DNA of 54,599 nucleotides from an uncultured Myxococcales bacterium (GCA_937975765.1 CALJUR010000066.1:1-54599); one strand, 5' to 3'. Counted from the stretch's first letter, positions 7,506-16,251 are shown. The notes: generated from the sequence alone by a model not told the origin. Numbers and translations: made by a program.

Positions 7506-8123
7506 TCAGATGCCGCCCAGCCCCGGCGCCTGCGGGGCCAGTCCCAGCAGCGCGTCGATGCGGGCCTTGTCGAAACCGATGACGTAGCGGCCGTCGATGT
7601 CCAGTTGGGGCACGCCGGTCTGGCCCGTGCGGGCCTGCAGGGCCGCGGCCTCGCGGGGATCCTGCGAGACGTCGATCTCGGTGAAGGGCACGCCGCGCTG
7701 GCGCAGGTACGCCTTCACGCGGGTGCACCAGGAGCAGTGGGCGCCAGTGTAGACGGTCACGCGGTGGTCGGGCCGGGATCCGGTGCCCGCGGAGGGGGCT
7801 GGCGCCCGGGGGCCGGACAGCAGGGCCGACTCGTACTCCTCCACGGTGTTCACGCCGACCACCTGCTGGAGAACCTGGCCGTCCCGGACCTGGGCCACGG
7901 TGGGCACCAACGTCACGCCCAGGCGCGGGTGGACGTCCTTGACCCGCCCCACGTCCACCTCGAAGGCCGCCACCTCGGGGTGCCGCGCGCAGAACTCCTG
8001 GAAGCGCGGCCGGGCGGCCCGGGACCTGTCCGAGAAGTCGCCGAAGAAGGCCACCAGCGCGGCCGTCTTCAAGCCGTCCGTCGCCGCCACCAGCCCGTCG
8101 AATCCATCCACCGTCCGGAGCAT
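7506..8123 (-). CDS. Thioredoxin-like/glutaredoxin fusion protein
   Basis: A 205-residue cytosolic protein of two domains. Residues about 1-100 have a thioredoxin-like fold (ALVAFFGDFSDRSRAARPRF, then VPTVAQVRDGQVLQQVVGV), but the usual W-C-G-P-C is replaced by GDFSDRS, so this domain has no redox pair. A Pro/Ala/Gly linker leads to a glutaredoxin domain (about 120-195) with active site HCSWCTRVK and the cis-Pro region GVPQLDIDG. The likely role is glutathione- or thioredoxin-linked disulfide reduction, with the N-terminal domain acting as a binding platform; the latter is inference. It is the first gene of an operon with groES, behind a TTGACA-type promoter and a palindrome in the leader. 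Confidence 0.85.
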   Translation of the reverse strand: MLRTVDGFDGLVAATDGLKTAALVAFFGDFSDRSRAARPRFQEFCARHPEVAAFEVDVGRVKDVHPRLGVTLVPTVAQVRDGQVLQQVVGVNTVEEYESALLSGPRAPAPSAGTGSRPDHRVTVYTGAHCSWCTRVKAYLRQRGVPFTEIDVSQDPREAAALQARTGQTGVPQLDIDGRYVIGFDKARIDALLGLAPQAPGLGGI

Positions 8124-8147
8124 CTCGTCCCCCTTGTCGTCCTCCTG

Positions 8148-8171
8148 AAATATGTCAGCAGAGGCATATAT
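8148..8171. promoter_or_regulatory. Candidate operator palindrome in the trx-grx/groES leader
   Basis: AAATATG, a 10-base gap and CATATAT form an almost perfect 7-bp inverted repeat between the promoter and the start codon of the thioredoxin/glutaredoxin gene. The position overlaps the start of the transcript, a typical place for repressor binding. It is shorter than, and different from, the CIRCE element that HrcA binds at groE operons. Confidence 0.4.
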
Positions 8172-8180
8172 CGCGAGCAG

Positions 8181-8208
8181 ACAGTAGTGCCGGCCGACCG
8201 TCTGTCAA
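8181..8208 (-). promoter_or_regulatory. Sigma-70-type promoter for the trx-grx/groES operon
   Basis: On the minus strand a perfect -35 TTGACA (8203-8208) and a -10 TACTGT (8181-8186) are separated by 16 bases, 58 bases upstream of the ATG at 8123. This is the best consensus -35 in the window. Transcription would start near 8174. Confidence 0.6.
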
Positions 8209-8252
8209 GGGCGCTGCCTGCGGGGGATGCCGGCGGTCGGCCGGCGCGGCTA

Positions 8253-8528
8253 CTATTCGGCTCCGGTCGAGGCCGTGGCGCTGTTCACGGGCGACCCCTC
8301 GGCCACGCCGTCCTCGACGACGCTGCACCGGCCCGCGCATAGATCTCGACCCAGCGGTGGTACACGTCGTCCCACGACGCGTCGTCCCCCCTCACCACCA
8401 GCGCCCCCGCATAGCGCGGGGACGCCGTTCGCCCGCAGCACCGCCATCAGCAGGAACGAGTACTCCGAGCACGACCCGTTGCCGCGCCGCAGGATCATCG
8501 GGGCCGCGTTCCAGCCCCCGGTCCTCAT
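8253..8528 (-). pseudogene. Frameshifted transglutaminase-like remnant
   Basis: Read from 8528, the frame gives MRTGGWNAAPMILRRGNGSC then SEYSFLLMAVLRANGVPA, which matches the Cys-centred motif of bacterial transglutaminase-like proteins. At about 8413-8416 the homology jumps frame: the next frame gives YAGALVVRGDDASWDDVYHR followed by WVEIYA, the His-containing motif of the same fold, and then stops after 18 more codons. The expected Asp motif is missing, as are the usual upstream residues. The gene therefore looks like a truncated, frameshifted fragment, unless the break is a sequencing error. It sits between the redox operon and the subtilisin-like protease gene on the same strand. Confidence 0.65.
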
Positions 8529-8571
8529 GGAATCCTCCGTTTCCGTCGGGCGATCATCGGCCTGGCGGACG

Positions 8572-10596
8572 TCACCGGCGCCGCGCCGCCAGGCGGATCA
8601 GCCATGCGGCGGTGACGAAAAGGCCCAGGGGCCAGGTACAGGGGGCCGGGGCCCGCCTGCCGGCCCCGCAACCGCCCTTCCCGCGGTCGATCGATGCCTC
8701 GGCCGGATCCCCCCGCAGATCCCCGGCCGGGTCGCCGATCCCCGGATCCGGGCCCGGCCGATCCTCCTTCGCATCCTCGGGCGCGTCCGCAGGAACGGCC
8801 GCATCGTCCGGGGGGGACGAATCGGTTCCCGCCGGCCCGTCCGGCGGGCCGGGATCGGGCAGCAGGCCTCCGCAGGCGCCTTCCGCGGCGCCTGCCTCCC
8901 TCGCGCACACCCCGCCCGCGCAATTCACGTCCACGATGCACCGGTCCCCGGGCGCGCCGTCGACGCCGTACCGGGCCGCCCGCACGGCCCGGCCCGCGTT
9001 CAGCCGGCCGTGACCGTACTCTTCGTTCCGGCCGTCCGCGTAGGGCAGGGCGCCGACCCGGTCCGCCGTGCCTTCCAGGATTCGGCGCACGTCCCCGGCG
9101 GACAGGTCCCTCGTCCCGTCCGCCAGGTCGGCCGACCAGACGAGGGCCGCCACGCCCGCCACCATCGGCGCCGACGACGAGGTGCCGTTGAAGTACTCGG
9201 TCACCTCGCCGGTGGCGTCCGTTTCGGGCAGGCCGTCCTTCCGGACCTCCAGCAGCAGCGCCGAGACGTAGTGCGCGCCGTTGCCCTTGTTGGCGCCGTT
9301 CCCCTGCCCGCCCGCCGACCCGGACGTGTCCAGGGTGACGATCTGCGGCCGGGAGGCGACCAGGGAGCCCCCGGGGGCCACCAGGTCGAGTTCCGGCCCG
9401 AACTGCGAGTACTCCTGCCGGACGTCGTCCGGATCCGTCGCCCCCACGGAGATCACCTCCGGCAGCGCGGCCAGGTCGTCCTGGGCGATGGGCAGGGCAA
9501 GGGCCCGCTGGGTCGATTCGTCCCAGGCCGTCTGGTTGCCGGACGAGAAGACCACCAGCGCCCCCTGGCCGTCCGGGCCCCCGTGCGTCGCCGCGTAGAC
9601 GGCGGCCTCCCGCAGCGGCTCCATGGGGATCTTCGGCTTGTTGACGTTGAAGACGCCCCACGAGTTGCCGATGACCCAGGCCCCGCCGTCGGCCGCGCGG
9701 TGCAGGGCCTCGGCCGCGTTGGACAGTTCCGTCACGTGTTCGTCGCCCGGCAGGCCGGTCAGGAAACGTACGCCCATCAGCCGGCAGCCCGGGCAGATTC
9801 CGGCAACGCCGCGATCGTTGTGCAGCGCACCCAGGATGCCGGCGCAGTGGGTCCCGTGGGCGCCGGCGGCCAGCGGGCCCGGCCCGGGGTCCGGGTCCCC
9901 GTCCAGCGCGTCCCAGCCCGGCACGAAGCGGCCCGGGCCGAGATCCGGGTGCAGCGTGTCCACGCCCGTGTCGACCACGGCGGCGACCACCCGGGCATCG
10001 CCGGTCGTGAGGGCCCAGGCGCCCTCCGCGTCGATGGTGCCGGACCCGCCCGGCCGGAACGCCCATTGCCGCGGGTACCACGGATCGTCCGGCGCCCCGT
10101 GCAGGTCGACGGGGACGACGAAGTCCGGCAGCGCCCACAGCACGCCCGGCCGGTTCGCCAGGATCCGGGAGGCCCGCAGGACCCCCTCCGGCCCGTTCGC
10201 CCGGCAACGCCAGGTGGTTCGCGCCCGATCGATGGACCGCTGGGCGGTCACGCCGGCCGCCGAAGCAAGGTCCGGCGGGACGTCCCACGTCGGCTGGCGG
10301 AACCGGACCAGGAGGCCGTCGCCCAGCCGCAGCGGCCGCCGCGGGTCGTCCGTCCGGTAGGCGGCCAGGCCCGGGAGGTCCGGGGGCAGCGGATCGAGCC
10401 GTACGACGTGCCCCCCGGCATCGATGAAAGCCGCCTCGGTCCCGGGGCCGTCCGCCCCGCCCTCGACCCCTCCCCCGGCCACCGGCGGGAGTGCCGCGCC
10501 GGGAACCGCGAGGAAGGTGGTCGCCAGGGCCGGGAGGATCCGGGCCAACCCCCGGAATCCTCGCAGGGCGACCGGGAAACGAACCGCCATCGCCAT
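8572..10596 (-). CDS. Secreted subtilisin-like serine protease with MYXO-CTERM-like anchor
   Basis: A 674-residue preproprotein. An N-terminal hydrophobic segment (RGLARILPALATTFLAVPGA) is the signal peptide; residues about 60-170 look like a fervidolysin-type prodomain ending in RPGVLWALPDFVVPVDL. The peptidase S8 domain has D209 (AAVVDTGVDT), H247 (GAHGTHCAGI), the Asn of the oxyanion site near VVFSSGNQT, and S473 (FNGTSSSAPMVAGV). After the catalytic domain there is a Cys-bearing patch, a Pro/Asp-rich spacer, and a tail GKGGCGAGRRAPAPC plus one hydrophobic segment and RLAARRR, the pattern of MYXO-CTERM sorting tails. It would be displayed on the outer surface. The start is ATG at 10594-10596; a second ATG lies two codons on. 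It is divergent from the lipoprotein cluster. Confidence 0.9.
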   Translation of the reverse strand: MAMAVRFPVALRGFRGLARILPALATTFLAVPGAALPPVAGGGVEGGADGPGTEAAFIDAGGHVVRLDPLPPDLPGLAAYRTDDPRRPLRLGDGLLVRFRQPTWDVPPDLASAAGVTAQRSIDRARTTWRCRANGPEGVLRASRILANRPGVLWALPDFVVPVDLHGAPDDPWYPRQWAFRPGGSGTIDAEGAWALTTGDARVVAAVVDTGVDTLHPDLGPGRFVPGWDALDGDPDPGPGPLAAGAHGTHCAGILGALHNDRGVAGICPGCRLMGVRFLTGLPGDEHVTELSNAAEALHRAADGGAWVIGNSWGVFNVNKPKIPMEPLREAAVYAATHGGPDGQGALVVFSSGNQTAWDESTQRALALPIAQDDLAALPEVISVGATDPDDVRQEYSQFGPELDLVAPGGSLVASRPQIVTLDTSGSAGGQGNGANKGNGAHYVSALLLEVRKDGLPETDATGEVTEYFNGTSSSAPMVAGVAALVWSADLADGTRDLSAGDVRRILEGTADRVGALPYADGRNEEYGHGRLNAGRAVRAARYGVDGAPGDRCIVDVNCAGGVCAREAGAAEGACGGLLPDPGPPDGPAGTDSSPPDDAAVPADAPEDAKEDRPGPDPGIGDPAGDLRGDPAEASIDRGKGGCGAGRRAPAPCTWPLGLFVTAAWLIRLAARRR

Positions 10597-10619
10597 CCTG
10601 CGTCGCGAGGGAACCTCCG

Positions 10620-10649
10620 GATTCTGGAGGTGACTGTCCCGGTCGTCAA
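10620..10649 (-). promoter_or_regulatory. Candidate promoter for the subtilisin-like protease
   Basis: On the minus strand TTGACG (10644-10649) and CAGAAT (10621-10626) are separated by 17 bases, about 25 bases upstream of the protease ATG. The match is four or five of six at each box. It overlaps a copy of GGTGACTGTCCC (10629-10640). Confidence 0.4.
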
Positions 10650-10682
10650 TGGCCGGGGCTGCCGGCGGACCTCTGCCGATTC

Positions 10683-10712
10683 TTGCAGGGGTCGACAGAG
10701 AAATGGCATAAG
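10683..10712 (+). promoter_or_regulatory. Candidate promoter for the lipoprotein cluster
   Basis: TTGCAG (10683-10688) and CATAAG (10707-10712) are separated by 18 bases, followed by an AT-rich stretch unusual for this DNA. It lies about 55 bases upstream of the first lipoprotein gene of the block and reads in the same direction. Confidence 0.35.
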
Positions 10713-10767
10713 ATGTCATAATGGGCACCCCGGGGCGGCAGTCGTCCCGGACCGAGTGGAGGGTGGG

Positions 10768-11868
10768 ATGGCTCGCGCGGCGATGTTCGGCCTGGCGATC
10801 CTGGCCGCCGGGATGGCGGCGTGCGGCGGCGGGGGCGAGGAACCCGGAGGCGACGTGGTCTTCCCGGTCGATCTCGGGTCCTCGCCCGATCGCGAGTCCC
10901 CCGGGGATGCCGAGGAACCGGGCGACGGCCTGGTCCCGGACACGGCCGTGCAGCGGGACCTTCCCACGACGGAACTGCCCGCCCCCGACTGCGGCGTCAC
11001 GCTGGACGACTACTTCGACCGGCTCCTGCTGGCCCTGGAAGGGTTCTACGCCCGCTGCAGCCCGGGGGACCGCATCAACTTCTGGCAGAACCCGCAGAAC
11101 GCGCGGTGGATGCTGGAAGGACAGATCCGCCCCATGGAGGTCGGCTACCGGGTCCGCATCGACCGGGGCCGGCTGTCGCTGGACCCCGTGGTGGCCTGCA
11201 CGTATCTCGGGCTGCTCGAGGACGGCGACTGCAACGCGACCCGGACGATGCGGGGCGGCCTCGTCGGCACCGCGGGGCCCGGGGAGGCCTGCGGCGTGGA
11301 CGAGGAGTGTCCCGAGGGGCATTTCTGCCGCTTCCCCAACTCGACGACCTGCGAGGGTGAGTGCACGCCCCAGGTGGGCGAGGGCCAGTTGTGCGACGCG
11401 GGCGGGTGCCGGCCCGGCTTCAGTTGCCGCCTGAACGACGCCGACGAGTTCCGCTGCGTCGCGTCCTATTTCATCCGCCAGCCCGGCGACCCCTGCGACC
11501 CGGACACCGACGTGTGCGCCCGCAGTTTCTGCGACGGCAGCACGTGCCACGAACTGCCGGCCCCGGGCATCGCGTGCTCGCCGGGGTCGTACTGCCGGGA
11601 CGGCTGGTGCGACCGGAACCTGGGCATCTGCAAGCCCTACATGGGCGCGGGCGGGGGCTGCGAGGCCTGGACGTCGTGCCAGGACGGAATGTACTGCCGA
11701 CCGTACCCGGACGAGACGTGCGCGCCGCGGCTGGGACTGGGCCAGGCCTGCGACCCCAAGCGCAACTCGTTCGACTTCCCGGGCGTGTCGCTGGCCTGCG
11801 CCAGCGGCATGTGCGACAAGCTGGGGAACGTCTGCACCGACACGGCGCCCCCGTCGGCCTGCGAGTGA
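10768..11868 (+). CDS. Cys-rich surface lipoprotein of unknown function
   Basis: A 366-residue lipoprotein: hydrophobic signal and lipobox AILAAGMAAC, then Gly residues and an Asp/Pro/Glu-rich spacer to about residue 70. The next 85 residues (from about CGVTLDDYFDRLLLALEGFY) have no recognised family. From about 170 onward it is Cys-rich with repeated short modules such as CPEGHFCR, CRPGFSCR and CQDGMYCR, the style of Dickkopf-like or EGF-like Cys-rich proteins common in myxobacteria; disulfide-linked and extracellular by inference. A GTG 12 bases upstream is an alternative start. It is the first of six consecutive plus-strand genes and precedes the metallopeptidase gene by 24 bases. Confidence 0.75.
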   Translation: MARAAMFGLAILAAGMAACGGGGEEPGGDVVFPVDLGSSPDRESPGDAEEPGDGLVPDTAVQRDLPTTELPAPDCGVTLDDYFDRLLLALEGFYARCSPGDRINFWQNPQNARWMLEGQIRPMEVGYRVRIDRGRLSLDPVVACTYLGLLEDGDCNATRTMRGGLVGTAGPGEACGVDEECPEGHFCRFPNSTTCEGECTPQVGEGQLCDAGGCRPGFSCRLNDADEFRCVASYFIRQPGDPCDPDTDVCARSFCDGSTCHELPAPGIACSPGSYCRDGWCDRNLGICKPYMGAGGGCEAWTSCQDGMYCRPYPDETCAPRLGLGQACDPKRNSFDFPGVSLACASGMCDKLGNVCTDTAPPSACE

Positions 11869-11892
11869 TCCCCCACGCCTCCGGAGGTCGTC

Positions 11893-14505
11893 ATGCGATG
11901 CCTCGAGGTCTTCCCGGTGATCCTGGCGATGGTCGTCCTGCCCGGGTGCGGGGGCGGCGGGACGGGAGGGCGCGACGCGGCGCCCGACGGGGCGGCAGAT
12001 GCCCCGGAGGACGTCCCGGGCCTGGACGGGGGTGTCGAGGCCGGGCGGGACGCGCCGGCGGAAACCGGGAACGGCGGTACCTACCCGGCGGTTTGCCGGG
12101 GTTTCGACCAGCCGTCGGGCACCTCGTGCGCGGGGACCGGCGCCGTCGGCTGCTGCGACGAGGACGGGCGCGTGGTCTGGTGCCAGGACGGGCAGTTGTA
12201 CTGCCACGACTGCGCGGCGAATCCCGAGGGCAGCCGGACCTGCGGCTGGCGGGCGGCGGGCGGGGCGGCGGGGTACGACTGCGGCGGGACGGGCGCCGAC
12301 CCGACGGGCCTCTTCCCCCGGGAGTGCGGCGAGGCCTGCCTGCCGGACTGCGAGGGCCGGGAATGCGGGGCGGACGGCTGCGGCGGGTACTGCGGCACCT
12401 GCACCGCGGGGCAGGCGTGCGAGGGGGGGCGCTGCATGGACCCGGGGGCCGAGTACCCCGAGGTTTGCCGGGGTTTCCAGGAGCCCAGCGGCGGTGCCTG
12501 CCCCGACTACGTCAGCACCTACGGGTGCTGCGACGCGTCCGGACGGGTGGTCTGGTGCGATCGGGGCCGGCTGTACTGCAACGACTGCCCGCGCAACCCG
12601 GCGCCGCAGGACTCGTGCGGCTGGTTCCAGATGGAGGCCTTCCAGGGGTACGACTGCGGGGGTGACGGGGAGGACCCCTCGGGACTGGCGTTGCGGGCGT
12701 GCGGCGCGACCTGCCGGCCCGACTGCGGCGCCCGCAGGTGCGGCCCGGACGGGTGCGGCGGCCTGTGCGGGACGTGCGGAGGGGACCAGGTCTGCCTGGC
12801 CGGCGCCTGTGCGGCGGCCCCCGGCGGGGTGGTGACCGGGATCCTGAGGTACGAGGTCCTGCTGCCCCGGTACGAAGGGGCTGGCGGGGTGACCCTGGGA
12901 GCGACGGAGGTCCGGAACGCGGATCGGGTCCCGGTGGCCGTGGCGGATTCTGGCGGGGGGTTGATGGGCCGGGCCGAGGTCCGGTCCAACGGGTCCTTCC
13001 GCATCCCGCTGGAGCGGCCCCTTCAGGGCGGCGAGACCCTGCTGGTGACGGCCGGGTACGAGCCGGCCGGGATCCTGCTGGCGGCCGTGCTGAGGCCGGA
13101 TCCCGTCGTGGATCCCGGGTCCTTCACCTCGCCGATGTGGGCGTGGAGCACGCCGCTGGCCGGGCTGGACGCCGGTTCGCGGACCGTCACGGTGGCGCAG
13201 GGATCGGGCGCCCTCCACGTCTACCGCATGGCGGTCCTGGGCATCGACGAGGTGCTGGAGCACCTGGCGCGGTCCACCTACGGGCTGCCGGGGCTGGCGC
13301 TGCTGTGGGCGCCGGACGCCCCCTGGAGCGTGGGGCTGGCCTTCGGCAAGGTGTCCCAGGAGATCGAGGGGGGTCCCTACCTGCCCCAGTCCATCTTCGT
13401 GGGCGGGGGAGAGGGCACCTCGGGGCCCTGGGGCGAGGCCGTCATCCTCCACGAGTTCGGGCACTACATCCAGAACAACTTCACCCGGCACGACTCGCCC
13501 GGCGGTTCCCACTTCGTCGGCGAGTTGATCTCGCCGCCCTTCGCCTGGTCCGAGGCCTTCTCGAACTTCTTCGGGATCTCCACCCAGTCCCTGCTGAAGG
13601 GAGCGCCGGACGGCCGCATGTGGCTGATCGTGGACTACGGCAAGGGGACCCGATCCTCCTGGTGGATCGACTTCGCCCTGGGTCGGAGCACGGTGGGCGA
13701 GTTCACGCCCCCGGACCTCTGGGCCTCGATGACCCAGTACCTGGACGAGATGTACCTGTCGGGGATGCTCTGGGACCTGTGGGACGGCGTCGAGTTCGCG
13801 GACGACGACGCGGACGGCACCGCCCTGGGAACCGCGCGGGTGCTGCGGGCCCTGGCGTCGGACCGGTTCCTGGACCTGGACCGCGGCGCCGCCGGGGTCG
13901 ACTTCGTGGACTTCGCGGACGCCGTGCTGTGCGCCGAGCCCGGCCTGAAGGCGTCGATGACGGCCACGGTGCGGGACGTGCTGAAGTTCCCCTGGGACGG
14001 GATGCCCCTGTGTCCCGGGGCCCGTGCGGCCTCGGCTGGGCCCTGGCCAGCTGCCCCGGCGGGACCCGCGTGGGAGAGGGGGGCGGCGCGCGGGGCGTTG
14101 CCTGCGGTTCCGGGCCGGGCGGCGCCCCTGGACCTCCGGCTCGCCGGCACGACGGCGGGAGGCGACCTGGTCCTGGCCGCGACGGTGACGGGGGCCGCCG
14201 GCCTGCTGGCCGGGACGGTGCTGCGCCTGGCGCTGCCGGACGGGGCCGTGCTGGTGGAGGGCCGGGAGGTCCAGTCGCTGCCTGCCGGCCAGGGGGAATC
14301 TCCCCGGATCGTCCGCTACCGGGTGCGGGGGGCCGCCGGGCCGGTGACGGTCACGGCCGAGGCTGGCGGTCGCCGGGCGGGCGCCCGTTCCCGGGCGTCC
14401 TGGCCCCCGCCGGGCGACATCCGGTCCCCCGGGGCCGTTCCCATGCGGCCCGTCCCGCCCGTGGTGGCGGGATCGGTGCGCGTGGGCCGCGCCGTCGGTT
14501 TCTGA
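11893..14505 (+). CDS. Lipoprotein metallopeptidase (HEFGH) with duplicated Cys-rich modules
   Basis: An 870-residue lipoprotein with lipidation Cys 19 (MVVLPGC). Two homologous Cys-rich modules follow, beginning at Y64 (YPAVCRGFDQPSGTSC) and Y188 (YPEVCRGFQEPSGGAC), about 124 residues apart; each ends in a CGxDGCGG-x-CGTC cluster. A beta-rich region (about 312-440) precedes a gluzincin-type zinc site: H520-E521-x-x-H524 in ILHEFGHYIQN with E554 in WSEAFSNFFG as the likely third ligand. Residues beyond 715 are Ala/Gly/Arg-rich and probably a spacer or beta domain. Such an enzyme would hydrolyse proteins at the cell surface. The duplicated modules may bind substrate; that part is inference. 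It is in an operon with the flanking lipoprotein genes. Confidence 0.8.
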   Translation: MRCLEVFPVILAMVVLPGCGGGGTGGRDAAPDGAADAPEDVPGLDGGVEAGRDAPAETGNGGTYPAVCRGFDQPSGTSCAGTGAVGCCDEDGRVVWCQDGQLYCHDCAANPEGSRTCGWRAAGGAAGYDCGGTGADPTGLFPRECGEACLPDCEGRECGADGCGGYCGTCTAGQACEGGRCMDPGAEYPEVCRGFQEPSGGACPDYVSTYGCCDASGRVVWCDRGRLYCNDCPRNPAPQDSCGWFQMEAFQGYDCGGDGEDPSGLALRACGATCRPDCGARRCGPDGCGGLCGTCGGDQVCLAGACAAAPGGVVTGILRYEVLLPRYEGAGGVTLGATEVRNADRVPVAVADSGGGLMGRAEVRSNGSFRIPLERPLQGGETLLVTAGYEPAGILLAAVLRPDPVVDPGSFTSPMWAWSTPLAGLDAGSRTVTVAQGSGALHVYRMAVLGIDEVLEHLARSTYGLPGLALLWAPDAPWSVGLAFGKVSQEIEGGPYLPQSIFVGGGEGTSGPWGEAVILHEFGHYIQNNFTRHDSPGGSHFVGELISPPFAWSEAFSNFFGISTQSLLKGAPDGRMWLIVDYGKGTRSSWWIDFALGRSTVGEFTPPDLWASMTQYLDEMYLSGMLWDLWDGVEFADDDADGTALGTARVLRALASDRFLDLDRGAAGVDFVDFADAVLCAEPGLKASMTATVRDVLKFPWDGMPLCPGARAASAGPWPAAPAGPAWERGAARGALPAVPGRAAPLDLRLAGTTAGGDLVLAATVTGAAGLLAGTVLRLALPDGAVLVEGREVQSLPAGQGESPRIVRYRVRGAAGPVTVTAEAGGRRAGARSRASWPPPGDIRSPGAVPMRPVPPVVAGSVRVGRAVGF

Positions 14506-14548
14506 TGTGGCCGGCGTGCCGGGAGGGCGCCGACGCAAGGAGGATTCG

Positions 14549-16210
14549 ATGGGAGTCCCGAGCCGGTCCGCGTTCCTGGCGCTGTCCCTGGGCCTCGTGG
14601 CGGCCGGCTGCGGATCGAGCGGCGGCGCCGGCGACGAGGGCCTGCCGGGCGACGTCACGGTGTCGGACCCGGCTCCGGAGGACGCGCCGCCGGACCTCCC
14701 GGTCGACGGGTCCGGCGAGGTCGAGCCCGACGCCCCCTGCACGGAGGGCGAAGCTGCCTGCGACGGGGCCTTCACCGCGATCTGCGGGACGGGCGGCGTG
14801 CTGCGGCGCGTGGCCGACTGCGCCGCGGACGGCTGGGCCTGCGAGGGCGGACGGTGCGTGGCGACCGGCCCCGAGACCGGGTCCGAGGCCGCCTGGCGCC
14901 TGCGCCTGGACGCGCTGCGGACGGAGAACGCCCGGGCCCCCCTGGAAACGGACGCCCGGGGCGGCTGGCTTGGCGCGCCCCCGTCGCTGGATCCCGGGCC
15001 CGGCACCGGCTTCTTCCGGGTCGCGAAACTGGACGGCGCCTGGTGGCTGGTCACGCCGGAAGGGAAACCGATGCTGTCCAAGGGCGTCACGGACGTGAGC
15101 TTCCTGGGCCCGAACCTGGCGATGGACGACCTGCAGGCGGCCCTGGCCGCGAAGCACGGGTCCGAGGAGGCCTGGGCCGATGCGGCCGAGGCCCGCCTGC
15201 GCGACTGGGGCTTCAACACCGCAGGCCCCTGGAGCGGGCGGTCCGCCCTCGACCGGGTGGTGGACGCCGAACCCATCCTGGACGTCGTCCACGGGGTGCC
15301 GCGGCCAGACGGCCTGGTGATGGACGTCTTCGTGCCGGAATACCCGGACATCGTCCGGCAGATGGCGGGCGAACGCTGCACCCCCCGGAAGGACGACCCG
15401 AACCTGCTGGGGTGGTTCCTGGACAACGAGTTGTTCTGGGACCACGGGTGGCAGTCGGACAAGACCCTGCTGCGCCTGTACTTCGAGTTCCCTGCCGGCA
15501 CGCCGGGACGCGCCGCGGTGCTGGCCTTCCTGCGGGAGGCGGCGGGGGATTCGCTGGAGGCGTTCAACGCCACATGGAAGGCGTCCCTGGCGTCCTGGGA
15601 CGACCTGCCGTCGCTGTCCCCCGGGGCGCTGGACCCGGCCACCCCCGAGGCGGCGGCCTGGAGCGAGGCCTTCGCGTTGCGGGTGTTCGAGCGGTACGCC
15701 GGAGAGGCCGTGAAGGCCATCCGCCAGGCCGACCCGAACCACCTGGTCCTGGGCTGCCGCTTCAGCACCTGGCACTTCGACGCCCTGATGGCGGCCGCCG
15801 CCCGGCACTTCGACGTGGTGTCCCTGGCCTACTACTGGGAGACGCCGCCGGTAGACCACCTGGACCGGGCCGCCCCGGCCATCGACCGGCCCTTCCTGCT
15901 GGAGGAATGGTCCTTCAAGGGGACCGACTCGGGGTTGATGAACGTCCTGAACTTCGCCCCGGTGGTGCCGACCCAGCAGGACCGGGGCCTGGCGTATGAC
16001 CGCTATGTCGAAGCGCTGGTCCGCCGGCCGTGGATCGTGGCCTGGCACTGGTACAAGTGGTTCGACAACCCGCCCCGGGAGGACAACGTCCTGGCGGGCG
16101 ACAACTTCGGGCTGATGGACAAGGACGACAACCCCTACCTGCCGCTGGTCCGGATGGCTTCCGAGGTGAACCGCCGCGCCGAGTCCTGGCACCGGGAGGG
16201 CGTCCGGTGA
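14549..16210 (+). CDS. Lipoprotein glycoside hydrolase, clan A TIM barrel (GH50-like)
   Basis: A 553-residue lipoprotein (SLGLVAAGC lipobox, Asp/Pro spacer, then a small Cys pair region CTEGEAACDG). From about residue 115 the fold resembles beta-agarase-like GH50 enzymes: TGFFRVAKLDGAWWLVTPEG followed by KPMLSKGVTDV, then LGWFLDNELFW carrying the putative acid/base E294, and FLLEEWSFKG with the putative nucleophile among E452-E453. PNHLVLGCRF between them is typical of these retaining enzymes. The substrate is unknown; agarose is unlikely to be implied by fold alone. The ATG at 14549 is chosen for AAGGAGG 5-6 bases upstream. It lies 43 bases after the metallopeptidase and 41 bases before the GH84 gene. 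Confidence 0.65.
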   Translation: MGVPSRSAFLALSLGLVAAGCGSSGGAGDEGLPGDVTVSDPAPEDAPPDLPVDGSGEVEPDAPCTEGEAACDGAFTAICGTGGVLRRVADCAADGWACEGGRCVATGPETGSEAAWRLRLDALRTENARAPLETDARGGWLGAPPSLDPGPGTGFFRVAKLDGAWWLVTPEGKPMLSKGVTDVSFLGPNLAMDDLQAALAAKHGSEEAWADAAEARLRDWGFNTAGPWSGRSALDRVVDAEPILDVVHGVPRPDGLVMDVFVPEYPDIVRQMAGERCTPRKDDPNLLGWFLDNELFWDHGWQSDKTLLRLYFEFPAGTPGRAAVLAFLREAAGDSLEAFNATWKASLASWDDLPSLSPGALDPATPEAAAWSEAFALRVFERYAGEAVKAIRQADPNHLVLGCRFSTWHFDALMAAAARHFDVVSLAYYWETPPVDHLDRAAPAIDRPFLLEEWSFKGTDSGLMNVLNFAPVVPTQQDRGLAYDRYVEALVRRPWIVAWHWYKWFDNPPREDNVLAGDNFGLMDKDDNPYLPLVRMASEVNRRAESWHREGVR

Positions 16211-16251
16211 GCCGCGGGCGCGGGGCCCGCATCCGGGACGAGGAGACCGCC

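Noticed and set aside
8572..15768. A 7.2-kb open frame on the minus strand running past the protease gene
   Set aside because: Only 8572-10596 has protein-like sequence. The rest is antisense to clearly recognisable plus-strand enzymes and reflects the scarcity of stop codons in very GC-rich DNA.
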